Shown here: positions 16,561-25,838 of the stretch, piece after piece
How positions within the stretch are numbered: the first letter of the stretch is position 1
Layout: each line of letters opens with the position of its first letter
Assembly (NCBI GenBank): GCA_027490305.1
Contig: JAIXYI010000036.1
Location: forward strand, 1 to 64,000
Length of the DNA stretch: 64,000 nucleotides
Reading direction: 5' to 3'
Source: Flavobacteriaceae bacterium
Lineage (GTDB): Bacteria; Bacteroidota; Bacteroidia; Flavobacteriales; Flavobacteriaceae
The notes under the pieces: model-generated
Databases searched by the model: none
Told to the model about the DNA's origin: nothing
Seen by the model: only the letters and a program-made list of their open reading frames with translations
Position numbers and translations under genes: made by a program

Positions 16561-16692
16561 TCCGGCTGTCCGCTATAGCCCTTCGCCGATCAGGCGGTGT
16601 GGCATCGGTCGCCAAACGCTTCCGCTGGTCGCGCCCGGCATCCGGCCCCACCAGCCTTCCGTCATCAGGGGCTGCCGCTTCCATCCGGGCTA
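16561..16692 (+). repeat. Dispersed GC-rich intergenic element, copy 2
   Basis: Begins 15 bases after the pheS stop with TCCGGCTGTCCGCT, has GCTTCCGCTGGTCGC in the middle, and ends CCGCTTCCATCCGGGCT. It matches copy 1 at 8548-8681 in block order and spacing. The opening and closing words are near-direct repeats of each other. Not translated. Confidence 0.55.
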
Positions 16693-16761
16693 GGCGACGT
16701 CCTCCCATCTAGCCCCCCTCAATCTTCCGAACTTCCGAACTCCCCAACTCCCGATCTTACC

Positions 16762-17169
16762 ATGCAAAAAGACATCACGATTCCCGAAGTTAAAAACGTC
16801 TTCATGGCCGCCCTGCCTGAGTGGAGCGACGATTTCATGGACAAAGTCTGGAACGTCTACCTCATCAACGATTCGGATGAAGATCTTCACGACATTATGG
16901 TCGTCTCAAAGGCGTTCGGCACTATTGAGGGTGAGATGCGCAAGACCTCGATGTTACGTCATGCGTTGGTGGAGATGCCCGCGGTTTCAGCCGTCAAGAT
17001 TGAAATGATTGAAAAAAGCGTACTCGCGTTGAACAACGAGTTCATGCTGACGTATTTCATCGGCAACACACTTTACGATAAAAAGTATACTTTCCGGGCC
17101 AATTCCCTTACACCCGATGCGATGGAAGAAGTTCCGATCTTATTCAAAGAGGGTGTGATTGTACGCTAA
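16762..17169 (+). CDS. Conserved hypothetical protein downstream of pheS
   Basis: A 135-residue soluble protein. The ATG at 16762 is chosen because the upstream in-frame sequence is the intergenic element plus the C-rich filler CTTCCGAACTTCCGAACT. The chain mixes strands and helices (FMAALPEWSDDFMDKVWNVY, then an acidic loop, then GTIEGEMRKTSMLRHALVEM and LNNEFMLTYFIGNTLYDKKY) with no catalytic motif I can identify. I recall similar uncharacterised proteins beside pheS in other Flavobacteriaceae; no function is known to me. Its last 4 bases overlap the end of the convergent small gene. Confidence 0.75.
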   Translation: MQKDITIPEVKNVFMAALPEWSDDFMDKVWNVYLINDSDEDLHDIMVVSKAFGTIEGEMRKTSMLRHALVEMPAVSAVKIEMIEKSVLALNNEFMLTYFIGNTLYDKKYTFRANSLTPDAMEEVPILFKEGVIVR

Positions 17170-17378
17170 CACGCCTGTTTGTCGCTTCCTTCCCAGGCTT
17201 TGTAGACATAGAATGCCAACAGCACTGCCACGATAGCAAACGGCACCATGTAGCCGTCTATCGGCACGCCGGGGTCACCCCCCGTAGGAAAGCCAGGGTC
17301 CTCCTCGTCCTGTGCCCACATAGGGGCAGACGCCATCAGCAAGGCAACGAGCCATTGAACTTTACAAACTGTCTTCAT
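17166..17378 (-). CDS. Small exported single-helix protein after the T9SS protein
   Basis: A 70-residue protein starting at ATG 17378, 11 bases after the stop of the giant T9SS protein and so probably in its operon. It has a signal peptide (ending MWAQ), a Pro/Gly/Asp-rich loop (EEDPGFPTGGDPGVPIDGY) and one C-terminal membrane helix (VPFAIVAVLLAFYVYKAW). This plan (signal, PGxP loop, helix) recurs in small flavobacterial proteins encoded behind large secreted adhesins. Function is unknown; surface retention is a guess. Confidence 0.6.
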   Translation of the reverse strand: MKTVCKVQWLVALLMASAPMWAQDEEDPGFPTGGDPGVPIDGYMVPFAIVAVLLAFYVYKAWEGSDKQAC

Positions 17379-17389
17379 CGGTAAAAATG

Positions 17390-20300
17390 CTACTGTATTT
17401 GGATTTTCTTGGTGCACACAAGGCTTCCTTGCGTGATGGTAATCAGGTAAAGTCCGGAAGGCACTTGCGAAACAGGAAGTACGGTTGTTTCCGTTTCTAA
17501 AACACCTTTTTGCACATACTGCCCCAACAGGTTGGTTATCACATAGGGCGCAGGCGTCGCATCCGGTAAGACGATTTGGAGCCTGCCGTCCGTAACCGGG
17601 TTGGGGAACATACGGATCTCGCGGGCCGTCGGTAACGAAACACCCAATGCGGTGGGGTACACAATGCGAAACCGTAGATCCGGGTTTGTTGAAGTGGCGG
17701 TTACACCGGTGAACGGAACCGTCAAGGGGGTACCATCGGTCGGAATAGGCGTTACGGTTCCCGCCAAGGTATCTTCAAGAGCGGGCTGGAGGCCGCTGTT
17801 GGTATAGTTTTCCACCATCACCTCCAGTTGGTAACCACCTGTTGTAGTGCCTGTCATCCGGATTTGCTGTGTATCTCCCAAGTCCGGCAGTCCACGGTAC
17901 TCGATTGCCAGGTTTGTGGTGCCGTTGCGGAACATCAGGCTTTCATTGAAATTCGAAATCTTATTGGTATCCGCTTCGTCAATGGCGTTGTTCCCGGAGG
18001 CTTCATTGACAGCCAGTATCCCGTCGGCCAGTTTCCAGCCCGATTCGTCGGGTTTGTACAGCAGAATCCGAATCTTATCTGCGTCTTCCGTCAAAACACC
18101 CGACCCGTTACGTTCAAACCAATTTGTGCTGCTACCCGATACCTTGTGGTTTTCCTGTAGTGTAAACGCAGTGCCCGAGGCGGAGCGTACGAAAAAACCT
18201 TGTCCGCTTTGGATGTTTCTGGCGTTCCCAACCGGTGCAACAGGCGTCCAGTTCGTGCCATCATAGGTTACGTAGCCGCCCAACGATCCCAGCGAAGGAT
18301 CCAACATCCAGAACTTAAAATTCGGATTCGAGGCAGCCAGCGCTACCGGGTCAATGGTACTGGCATACGGGTTGGCCATCACATGGAAGATACCGGTGGG
18401 AAGTCCGCTATAGTTCACCGCACCGGTCACCAACTCCCCTTTTGGCTTCAGCGTGGTCGCCGTTGCACCCGCCACGATGTTCGCGCTCCCCTGGGGCCCG
18501 GTCACAAACACCAGGAAGGGTTTGGTGTCAGCGGCGGTGGCCCCGTAAAGGCTTTCGGCCGTCAGGTTTGGAATCGCCTGCCAGCCAGCCGCGTATCTCC
18601 AAATGTTCGGCGCGTTCCCTCCGGTTGTATAGCCCGTCATGGTTTGCGAGTTGTAAGTGGCCGGACTGAAAAGCAAGAGTCCCTCGTTGGTCACTCCCTG
18701 CCAGTTGGCCGCAATGCTATTGTTAGACGTTCCTTTCAACGGCGCCGACAGCATCCGCCAGGCGCGCTTTGCGGGGATGTAGCGTTCGACGGTGACATTG
18801 GTGGCGCCCAACAGGCTTCCCGTTACCTGCCCTACCGATCCGGTTCCGGTTGCATCCGACTTCAGCGTCACGTCTTTTCCATTGAAATTGACAGTTCCGG
18901 CTACGGTCAACACACCAGTGGGGGCCACCGTAAGCGCTCCGGTTCCGCTGATGGTCAGGCTTTTATTGGCCGCAACGGTGAGCGCAGTATTCAACACAGG
19001 ATTTCCGGATGCTACCAATATGTCGACCGTGCCGTCGGGCACCTGATTGGGCGACCAGTTCGTAGCGGTAGCCCAGTCGTTGTTCGTGGCTCCTGTCCAG
19101 GTCAGGAGTGGATTGGTGGTAAGGTTGGTAGCATTTGAATAGCCCCCCTGCCCGGTAACACTTGTTTTGTCGGCCCGAACACGGTAGTAATAGGTCGTAC
19201 TGCCGGCCAATCCGGTAACGGCCTGTGACGTGCCGTTCACGACGAGCGCATTATAGCCCGGCACAAAACTGGCGAACGTAGAAGAGGTCGATACGTCCAA
19301 AAGATAATTCGTAACCGTACCCACCGTCGGCGCTGTCCAGTTGGCGGTAAAGCCGGTGGAACCGATAGCGGTGGCGGCGGTGGTAGTCGGAATTACCATC
19401 GCGTAGCTTTCCAACCAGTTGCTTGTATTCCCCGAAAGAGCAAAATTCGTCAGTGTGCCGGCATTGTTGTTGGACGTTTGGTCCACGAGTGTAGATAGTC
19501 CTGTATTGGTTCCGGCAGGCGATCCGATGTTAAAGGAGTAGTATGCCACCAGGCCGGTGCTAGACGGACTGATGGTGGTGTACATACCGGCCTGAATCTG
19601 TGCCTGCGTACGGGCCACGTTCCAGACACGCACTTCGTCGAGACTGCCATCGAAAAAACTGTTCAACAGGGCCGCAGACGAGATCGTAAGCCCGACCCGG
19701 AAGTTACCCGCATTCGGAACGTTATGCCCGGTTGGGGTATCCGACGCGACCAACGCGCCGTTCAGGTAAATTCTGCGGGTGGTGCCATCAAAAGAGCAGG
19801 CCACATGGCTCCACCTTCCCACCAGGTTACCGACCGAGACGCTCAGATCGTTGGCCCACCAATAATTGGCGAGGCTCCCGTTCTGGTATTTGAAGGCATT
19901 GGCCTGGTTGGTAGCGCCATAATTACCCCATCCGATGATGCCATTGCCGTTACCGTTTGAGTTAAGGGTTCGGGGCAGCATCCAGGCTTCCATCGTGTAG
20001 GTTGCGTTGGCAATCGGTATGGAAGTTGGTGATGAAACGGCGACAAAATCATTCACGCCGTCAAAGCCCAATGCGTTGCCCGGTGCGGTCGGAAGTGTAG
20101 ATGCGGCAATCGTATTCGAATAAGCACCCTGACCGGACAGCGTACTCTTATCGGCCCGAACGCGGTAGTAATACGTAGTGTTGCCGGACAATCCTGTAAC
20201 GGCATAAGATGTGCCGCTTACGCTCAACCCATTATAGCCGGAAACAAAAGACGTAAACGCCGAAGAGGTGGAGACGTCAAGCAGGTAATTCGTAACCAGG

Positions 20301-22198
20301 CCAACGGCGGGGGCGGTCCAGTTTGCGGTAAAGCCGACGCCGGTGTTCGCCGTCGATGCCGTGGCCGTAGGCACCGCCATTGCATAGCTTTCAACCCAAT
20401 TACTGCCGGTACCCGTAAGGGTGAAATTCGTAAGGATGCCGTTATTGGCGCCGGTAAAGTCATTGGCAACAAAGTAGAGGGAATTGTTGGCGCCCACCGT
20501 GCCATTGTCGAGTTTGTAATACGCCACCAAACCGGTTTGGGTGCCACAACTCAGGATGTTTTTATTGTTCGACGTAACATCGCCGAGCGAACGCGCGGCT
20601 GCCCACAGCCGTACTTCATCGATGGAGCCGGAGAAATAGCGGGGAGCGGCAAGATAATCGACACCTATCGTCAACGCGTCGGTATTGGCGGCTGTAGTGA
20701 GCGCGGTCCCTGTCATGGTTACCGCGACACCGTTGACATACAGCGTTCGGGTCGTGCCACTTTTCACGGCCGCAATATGATACCACCTTCCGGCTTCAAG
20801 CACGCCGGCCGCCGTTTCGAGCCCGTCGAAATTGATTCCCGTAAAGGGCGCCGTTCCGGAAAGTCTGAGGGTATAGCCCGCCGAGCCATTTACCTGATTT
20901 TTACTGACGATACCGGCCAAAGCGGAAAAAGCGGTGGGTCGAATCCAGGCTTCGATCGTATAGTTAGTGGTAAGGTCAAGTGAGTTGGCATCGGGAACAG
21001 AAACATAATCGTTCACGCCGTCAAAATTCAGCGCGTTGCCCGGCGCCGTCCGAATGTTCGTTTTGCCCAGGCTGCTGGTGTAGATCTGGCTCAGGTTCGT
21101 CGTGGTGTTGAAACGGGAAGCGATGAAAACATCCGGTCGTCCATCGGCATTGAAATCGGCCAGAAAAGAACCGTGCGGACCGTTGACGGCCACGTTGGTG
21201 CGTTCCACCACCGCGCATCCGTTGTTGATCAGAAGGTTGGTAGTACCACCCGTTCCGTTGCTAATCAATGCGTCCAGATAGCCATCGCCATTTACATCCC
21301 CATAATCAATCGAACCGCCCATCACGGGCGCCGTGTAGGAAAGCGAACCGAAAGTACCGCTGCCATTGTTAAGGAAGACGCGCATCCCCACACCATTATA
21401 AGTCGACCAGGTCAGCAGGTCGAGGTCGCCGTCTTTATCCCAGTCGTTCAGCCTCACAACCGCTGAATACGTCCCGGCGAAGGTTCCCGCCGTAAAGACC
21501 CCATCGTTATTCTTAAAAACCTCAGTGCCGTTTGCGCTTGCCCCTAAGAGAATGTCATTATCACCATCGTTGTCAATATCGCCCACGTCGATAGTGCTGT
21601 TGCCATTTGTAGCCGAAAATCCATAGGTATAAGTAAAGGCCGGGGCGCCCGTTGTTCCTGAATTCAGCCAAACTTCATTCCGGGCCGTTGCACCCGTGGT
21701 ATTATTGCCCCACACCACATCTTTCTTGCCGTCGCCGTTGAAGTCGATAAGCTTGATGGCACCAATTCCGCCGCCGGCATTCTGTTTCAACGTCACGCCT
21801 GACAACTGCGAAAAACTGCCTGAACCGTTGTTGACCCACACCTTTCCATTGTAGTCGACAAGGTCTACATCGCCATCATTATCCATATCAGCCACCTCGA
21901 TAGGCATATTGGTCACCGCGACCAACGTGGTAAAGGTGTTGGCGAACAGGCCGGTTCCATCGTTTTTGTACAGTCGGTAGTTGGTTCCATCCGAGTAAAA
22001 GGCAATATCGACATCCCCGTCGTTATCGAAATCGGCAAAGCGTGGCGAACGGGTAAAGTCGCTTGTGGTTCCAATGGTGGAAGTACCGGTAAACGTATTG
22101 GTTTGCGCCGTCACCGAAGACACGAGCATCGCAAAGAGGAAAAGGAATCGCGGCGAGCCCGCTCTCCTTCCGCAAAAAAACCGTAACTGTGAAGCCAT
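17390..22198 (-). CDS. Giant T9SS-secreted FG-GAP/LamG/fibronectin-III protein
   Basis: A 1602-residue cell-surface or secreted protein. The signal peptide ends near residue 31 (VSSVTAQ). Residues 35-370 carry seven calcium-binding FG-GAP/VCBS-type loops (for example DFDNDGDVDIAF, DFNGDGKKDVVWG, DVNGDGYLDALIS), predicted to make a beta-propeller. Then come two copies of a LamG-like domain (each opening ALNFDGVNDYV or ALGFDGVNDFV) each followed by a fibronectin-III-like domain (YLLDVSTSS, YYYRVRADK). Next is a repetitive strand region near 1095-1160, and a C-terminal type A sorting domain (MFPNPVTDGRLQIVLP, then GLYLITI) that directs export by the type IX system. Probably a sugar-binding adhesin; target unknown. 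Confidence 0.9.
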   Translation of the reverse strand: MASQLRFFCGRRAGSPRFLFLFAMLVSSVTAQTNTFTGTSTIGTTSDFTRSPRFADFDNDGDVDIAFYSDGTNYRLYKNDGTGLFANTFTTLVAVTNMPIEVADMDNDGDVDLVDYNGKVWVNNGSGSFSQLSGVTLKQNAGGGIGAIKLIDFNGDGKKDVVWGNNTTGATARNEVWLNSGTTGAPAFTYTYGFSATNGNSTIDVGDIDNDGDNDILLGASANGTEVFKNNDGVFTAGTFAGTYSAVVRLNDWDKDGDLDLLTWSTYNGVGMRVFLNNGSGTFGSLSYTAPVMGGSIDYGDVNGDGYLDALISNGTGGTTNLLINNGCAVVERTNVAVNGPHGSFLADFNADGRPDVFIASRFNTTTNLSQIYTSSLGKTNIRTAPGNALNFDGVNDYVSVPDANSLDLTTNYTIEAWIRPTAFSALAGIVSKNQVNGSAGYTLRLSGTAPFTGINFDGLETAAGVLEAGRWYHIAAVKSGTTRTLYVNGVAVTMTGTALTTAANTDALTIGVDYLAAPRYFSGSIDEVRLWAAARSLGDVTSNNKNILSCGTQTGLVAYYKLDNGTVGANNSLYFVANDFTGANNGILTNFTLTGTGSNWVESYAMAVPTATASTANTGVGFTANWTAPAVGLVTNYLLDVSTSSAFTSFVSGYNGLSVSGTSYAVTGLSGNTTYYYRVRADKSTLSGQGAYSNTIAASTLPTAPGNALGFDGVNDFVAVSSPTSIPIANATYTMEAWMLPRTLNSNGNGNGIIGWGNYGATNQANAFKYQNGSLANYWWANDLSVSVGNLVGRWSHVACSFDGTTRRIYLNGALVASDTPTGHNVPNAGNFRVGLTISSAALLNSFFDGSLDEVRVWNVARTQAQIQAGMYTTISPSSTGLVAYYSFNIGSPAGTNTGLSTLVDQTSNNNAGTLTNFALSGNTSNWLESYAMVIPTTTAATAIGSTGFTANWTAPTVGTVTNYLLDVSTSSTFASFVPGYNALVVNGTSQAVTGLAGSTTYYYRVRADKTSVTGQGGYSNATNLTTNPLLTWTGATNNDWATATNWSPNQVPDGTVDILVASGNPVLNTALTVAANKSLTISGTGALTVAPTGVLTVAGTVNFNGKDVTLKSDATGTGSVGQVTGSLLGATNVTVERYIPAKRAWRMLSAPLKGTSNNSIAANWQGVTNEGLLLFSPATYNSQTMTGYTTGGNAPNIWRYAAGWQAIPNLTAESLYGATAADTKPFLVFVTGPQGSANIVAGATATTLKPKGELVTGAVNYSGLPTGIFHVMANPYASTIDPVALAASNPNFKFWMLDPSLGSLGGYVTYDGTNWTPVAPVGNARNIQSGQGFFVRSASGTAFTLQENHKVSGSSTNWFERNGSGVLTEDADKIRILLYKPDESGWKLADGILAVNEASGNNAIDEADTNKISNFNESLMFRNGTTNLAIEYRGLPDLGDTQQIRMTGTTTGGYQLEVMVENYTNSGLQPALEDTLAGTVTPIPTDGTPLTVPFTGVTATSTNPDLRFRIVYPTALGVSLPTAREIRMFPNPVTDGRLQIVLPDATPAPYVITNLLGQYVQKGVLETETTVLPVSQVPSGLYLITITQGSLVCTKKIQIQ

Positions 22199-22221
22199 AA
22201 TTTTTGCAATCGTTTAGGTGC

Positions 22222-22229
22222 CAAAAGTA
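22222..22229 (-). promoter_or_regulatory. -7 promoter box (TACTTTTG) of the giant protein gene
   Basis: Exact TAnnTTTG on the minus strand, 23 bases before the ATG at 22198. No clear TTTG upstream element. Confidence 0.5.
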
Positions 22230-22291
22230 AATTGCAGCTTGGCCTCGTGTCGCGTGAATGTTGCGAACGACAGTTTTTTGTAGGTGAACGG

Positions 22292-22951
22292 CTATAGGTC
22301 GATACGGCGTCCTCGGGCAACCGGGATTTTTTCATCGTGTACGACCACATACTGGGCCGATTTCTGGCTGATGTGCGCCTTATTGACGATATACGAGCGG
22401 TGTACTTTCAGGAAATTGGGGTCGTCGAGTTCCTGCAGGAATGCGTCGAGCGACTTTCGAAGGGTGTATTTGCGATGGGCGGTCACCACGTCGATGTAGA
22501 TATCATCGCTTTTGACGTAGAGGATGCCGGCCACCTCCAGGCGTATGTCGTCGTGCCCGTCCCGAACGATTACATATTCACGTCCTTTTCGGGCAGAAAG
22601 GATATGCATTGTCGCAATGAGATCCGCTTTTTTGATTGGTTTGGTAAGATAACCTTCGGGCCGGGTACCGATGGCCTTTTGAATCGTATGCGAATCCTGC
22701 TGGGCGGTGACGTACACCAGGGACGCGTCGGCCGGGCGGTCCGCTGCCAGTTCGATTCCTGTATTGGGACCTTCGATATTGATGTCCATCAGGATGATAT
22801 CCGGGCGGAAGGACCCGAACAACCGCAGGGCGTCGGCGCAGTTATGTGCCAGCTCGATTCGTTCGTACCCTTCCTCTTGCAGTAGTTCGCAAATGTAGTC
22901 GGCAATCAACACTTCATCCTCCACAATCAATACCCGTATGCGGTCTTTCAT
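22292..22951 (-). CDS. LytTR-type response regulator
   Basis: A 219-residue two-component regulator. Residues 5-115 are a receiver domain with the acidic pocket (VEDE), the phosphorylated Asp56 in DIILMDINIEG and the Lys in YLTKPIKK. Residues 120-219 are a LytTR DNA-binding domain (ILYVKSDDIYIDVVTAHRKY, then LDDPNFLKVHRSYIVN). It overlaps the histidine kinase gene by 4 bases, so the two form one unit. The giant surface protein lies just downstream on the same strand but has its own promoter box; whether it is a target is not known. Confidence 0.93.
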   Translation of the reverse strand: MKDRIRVLIVEDEVLIADYICELLQEEGYERIELAHNCADALRLFGSFRPDIILMDINIEGPNTGIELAADRPADASLVYVTAQQDSHTIQKAIGTRPEGYLTKPIKKADLIATMHILSARKGREYVIVRDGHDDIRLEVAGILYVKSDDIYIDVVTAHRKYTLRKSLDAFLQELDDPNFLKVHRSYIVNKAHISQKSAQYVVVHDEKIPVARGRRIDL

Positions 22952-24555
22952 ATTTTATCCGTGTTGAAATCAAGGCGGAACCCGTCACTAGTGTCGATGT
23001 TGGGTGTTACTTGAATCTGTCGGCACAATTTCAGCACCAGTTTGGGTTTGACTTCCGTTCCTTTACTTTTTTGTCCATTGTCAAAATACGAAAAATGGAA
23101 TGTCCGATCCTCAGTGTAACACCGAAGTTGGATTGTTCTGTCCGTCTGTTCGCCAAAGGCATACTTCAGCGAGTTGATCAGTAACTCGGTCAGGATGAGT
23201 CCTAGGTACATCGCCTTATCCGTATCCACCCATCGCTCTTCGATCTCGAATGAAACCTTCACCTGATGGCTATTGAACAACTCTGAAAAATTTACATTAA
23301 TCTCGTCGAGATAGGAGGACAGCGCAATGTGCCGTTTATCGGTTGAGCGGTACAAATGCCGGTGGAGGTACGCGATCGATTCGATTTTGGGTAGGATACG
23401 AATTTGTGCCGCTTGGTCGTCTGAAAGGTTCTTCAACTCATCGGAAAGCAACACGATGATCAACTGTAGGTTGTTGTTGATGCGATGGTTGGCCTCCCCG
23501 AGCAGGAACTCGTTTTCCGCTGAAAGCCGTTTCAGTCGTTTGTTTGTCTTGCGTGATTTCCGATAGAAATACACCAGCGTGATGGTGGCAACCGAAGTGA
23601 GTGCCAGGATGACGAGGCTGTAGCCGTAATGGCGATTGTTGTTTTGGATTTCAATGTTCTTGATGCGGAGTTCGTTCTCCTTCTTTTCCACATTGTACTT
23701 TTTATCCGACTCCGAAATCTTCGATGCCATCACCCGGTCTTTCAACTGATTACTTTTGATAAACGCCTGCATTAGGTGATTATAGGCCTGCTGCATATCG
23801 CCCTTTTTGTTATACGGCGTCACCAGGTTGAATTCGAACTGGTACTGGTAGTAATCGCTGTTCAGTCGCTGGGCAATCTCAAGCCCGCGGTTGTAACTGC
23901 TGATTTCCCTGTCATACTGTTTGAGGTGGTCGTAGGTCCTTCCCAAATTGATCAGGATGTCCATCTGGGGCACCAGCAACTTATAATCCTCCGCTTTCTT
24001 CAGTGCGGCTTTGTAATCTTCTACATACACCTCGGGGCGGTCTTTGGCGAACTCGAACTCTTTAAGGGCCCCAATTTCGTTGTAACTATACACGACAATT
24101 TCCTTGTCGTTGATCTGCCGTTCGAGACGCACCACGCGCTGCGACAACTCAAGTGCCTTGACTTTACTCCCAAACATGTTCTCGATTGCCGCCCTCCGGT
24201 TATAGTAAAAAGCGAGGATGTCTTTCGGGGTTTTGGTGTTTACGTGGCCGACGGCCAGCCCAATATACTGCAACGCCTCTTTTGAAAGTGTAAGCGAGCG
24301 AAAGACCTCGGCCAGCGCGGTGTTGACATACACCAGGCTATCGCGATCGCCGCGGGCCCGGTAGATTTTTTCGGCCTCACGCAAACAATAGAGTGCTTTG
24401 TCCAGTTTCTCCTGTTCTTTGAGTTTCCTGGCCTGGGCGACGTATTTTGACGCCTTACCGGCCTGTGGTGGAGCGGGGTTGACAGCAACGGAAGGGGCCG
24501 ATATCCCGAGCAGGAATGCAACCGTGAGGCAGCGGAAGAAAGGAGAGATATGCAT
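22948..24555 (-). CDS. TPR sensor histidine kinase (HisKA_2 type) with altered G2 box
   Basis: The 535-residue kinase starts at ATG 24555; a GTG 12 bases earlier is the alternative. It has a signal-like N-terminus, then tetratricopeptide-type helices over about residues 35-275, a coiled segment, one membrane helix (about 311-331), the phospho-acceptor motif EANHRINNNLQLI (His357) and an ATPase domain with N-box ELLINSLKYAF and G1 motif YFDNGQ. The following G2 region reads KPKLVLKLCRQI, where active kinases have Gly-rich GLGL; the protein also ends soon after. ATP handling may therefore be weakened. Overlaps its response regulator by 4 bases. Confidence 0.88.
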   Translation of the reverse strand: MHISPFFRCLTVAFLLGISAPSVAVNPAPPQAGKASKYVAQARKLKEQEKLDKALYCLREAEKIYRARGDRDSLVYVNTALAEVFRSLTLSKEALQYIGLAVGHVNTKTPKDILAFYYNRRAAIENMFGSKVKALELSQRVVRLERQINDKEIVVYSYNEIGALKEFEFAKDRPEVYVEDYKAALKKAEDYKLLVPQMDILINLGRTYDHLKQYDREISSYNRGLEIAQRLNSDYYQYQFEFNLVTPYNKKGDMQQAYNHLMQAFIKSNQLKDRVMASKISESDKKYNVEKKENELRIKNIEIQNNNRHYGYSLVILALTSVATITLVYFYRKSRKTNKRLKRLSAENEFLLGEANHRINNNLQLIIVLLSDELKNLSDDQAAQIRILPKIESIAYLHRHLYRSTDKRHIALSSYLDEINVNFSELFNSHQVKVSFEIEERWVDTDKAMYLGLILTELLINSLKYAFGEQTDRTIQLRCYTEDRTFHFSYFDNGQKSKGTEVKPKLVLKLCRQIQVTPNIDTSDGFRLDFNTDKI

Positions 24556-24578
24556 CACAACCGCCACGTTTAGGCCCC

Positions 24579-25574
24579 CTAATCGAGTTTCTCCGTCAAT
24601 TTCTTAAACACTTTCCGGGCTTCCTTTCCATCATACAAAACATCATACACCGCATCGATGATCGGCGTTTTAGCTTTGTATTTCTGGTTGAGTTTCCAGG
24701 CGCTTTTTACGGCGTAATAGCCTTCGGCCACCATGCTCATTTCCATCATGGCGCTCTGCACGGTATAGCCCTTGCCAATCATGTTGCCGAACATGCGATT
24801 GCGCGAAAACACCGAATAACCGGTTACCAATAAGTCGCCCAAATAGGCGGAGTTGTTGATGTTCCGCTTCATCCTGTGCACTTTCCGGATGAACTTCTTC
24901 ATCTCGCGGATGGCATTGCTCATCAACACCGACTGGAAGTTGTCGCCGTAACCGAGTCCGTGCGCCATACCGGCCGCAATGGCATAAATGTTCTTGAGCA
25001 TCGCCGCATACTCGGTCCCCACGATGTCGTCGGATATCTTCGTATTAATGTAATGGCTGGACAGTGCTTTTGCCATGACTTTTGCCTTTGAAGCATCGCC
25101 ACAGGCAATGGTCAGATACGACAGGCGTTCAAGGGCGACCTCTTCGGCATGACAGGGCCCGGTGATGACCCCGATGTTCTCATACGGAATGTCATATGTC
25201 GTATGGAAATGCTCGCCTACGATCAGACTGGTCTCGGGCACGATACCTTTGATTGCCGAAAATATTACCTTGTTTTCGAGTGACACGGTCAGCCGGGCCA
25301 ACTCGGCACTCAGGAAGGCCGACGGAATGGCGAAGATCACATAATCGGCGTAGGCCACCGCTTCGTTGATATCGGCCGTCAAATGCAGCTTTTTGGTGTC
25401 GAATTCAACAGAACTCAGGTAGTTCGGGTTGTGCCGGTTTTCTTTCAAATATGCGATCGCGTCAGCATTGCGCATATACCAGGCAATCTCGTCCTGGTTC
25501 ACACAAAGCATTTTCGCGATGGCCGTTGCCCAGCTACCGCCACCGATGACGGCGAATTTCGGAGTATTGCCCAT
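24579..25574 (-). CDS. gpsA: NAD(P)-dependent glycerol-3-phosphate dehydrogenase
   Basis: Reduces dihydroxyacetone phosphate to sn-glycerol-3-phosphate for phospholipid synthesis. The 331-residue protein opens with the Rossmann motif VIGGGSWATAIAK, has FAIPSAFL and the ITGPCHAEEVA segment (usually GP(S/C)HAxEV), and the catalytic Lys in AAMLKNIYAIAAGMAHGLGYGDN. Length and order are typical of the cytosolic enzyme. It ends 23 bases before the kinase start. Confidence 0.95.
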   Translation of the reverse strand: MGNTPKFAVIGGGSWATAIAKMLCVNQDEIAWYMRNADAIAYLKENRHNPNYLSSVEFDTKKLHLTADINEAVAYADYVIFAIPSAFLSAELARLTVSLENKVIFSAIKGIVPETSLIVGEHFHTTYDIPYENIGVITGPCHAEEVALERLSYLTIACGDASKAKVMAKALSSHYINTKISDDIVGTEYAAMLKNIYAIAAGMAHGLGYGDNFQSVLMSNAIREMKKFIRKVHRMKRNINNSAYLGDLLVTGYSVFSRNRMFGNMIGKGYTVQSAMMEMSMVAEGYYAVKSAWKLNQKYKAKTPIIDAVYDVLYDGKEARKVFKKLTEKLD

Positions 25575-25755
25575 GGAGCCTATTCGTTTTCAACTCCCAA
25601 AAATAGGGATTTTTCACCCCCTCACGGGATTTTTTCGCACGGCACCCGCTTTACCCTCCCGATAATTTTAACGAAGTTTTGGCATTCGGCCCGACAATGC
25701 CGGCGCACCGGCTGCGTTATCATAGTGTAAATGCCCCTCATCAGGCATAGTCGAT

Positions 25756-25811
25756 TAAATTTGTTTTTGGTGTTTTGGAAAGGCGCTTCGATACCCTCGG
25801 AGCGCTTTTTT
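25756..25811 (+). promoter_or_regulatory. Orphan promoter box plus hairpin between nadD and gpsA
   Basis: The 264-base gap holds no gene. It has a TAAATTTG box (25756-25763) and 17 bases later a hairpin (25781-25791 with 25797-25806, G-U tolerant) followed by six T, both facing the plus strand, where the next plus gene is over 2 kb away. It could be a tiny RNA or a leftover from a lost gene. In the other orientation the stem may serve as the end signal of nadD, but it lacks a T run there. Confidence 0.3.
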
Positions 25812-25838
25812 AGTAAACAGACGGGGCAAACGTCGCGC

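Noticed and set aside
16597-16761. N-terminal extension of the 16762 gene
   Set aside because: It is a translation of the dispersed intergenic element and C-rich filler, not protein-like.
18200-19138. Plus-strand 312-residue frame opposite the giant T9SS protein
   Set aside because: Low-complexity antisense of Thr/Gly-rich repeats; no domain.
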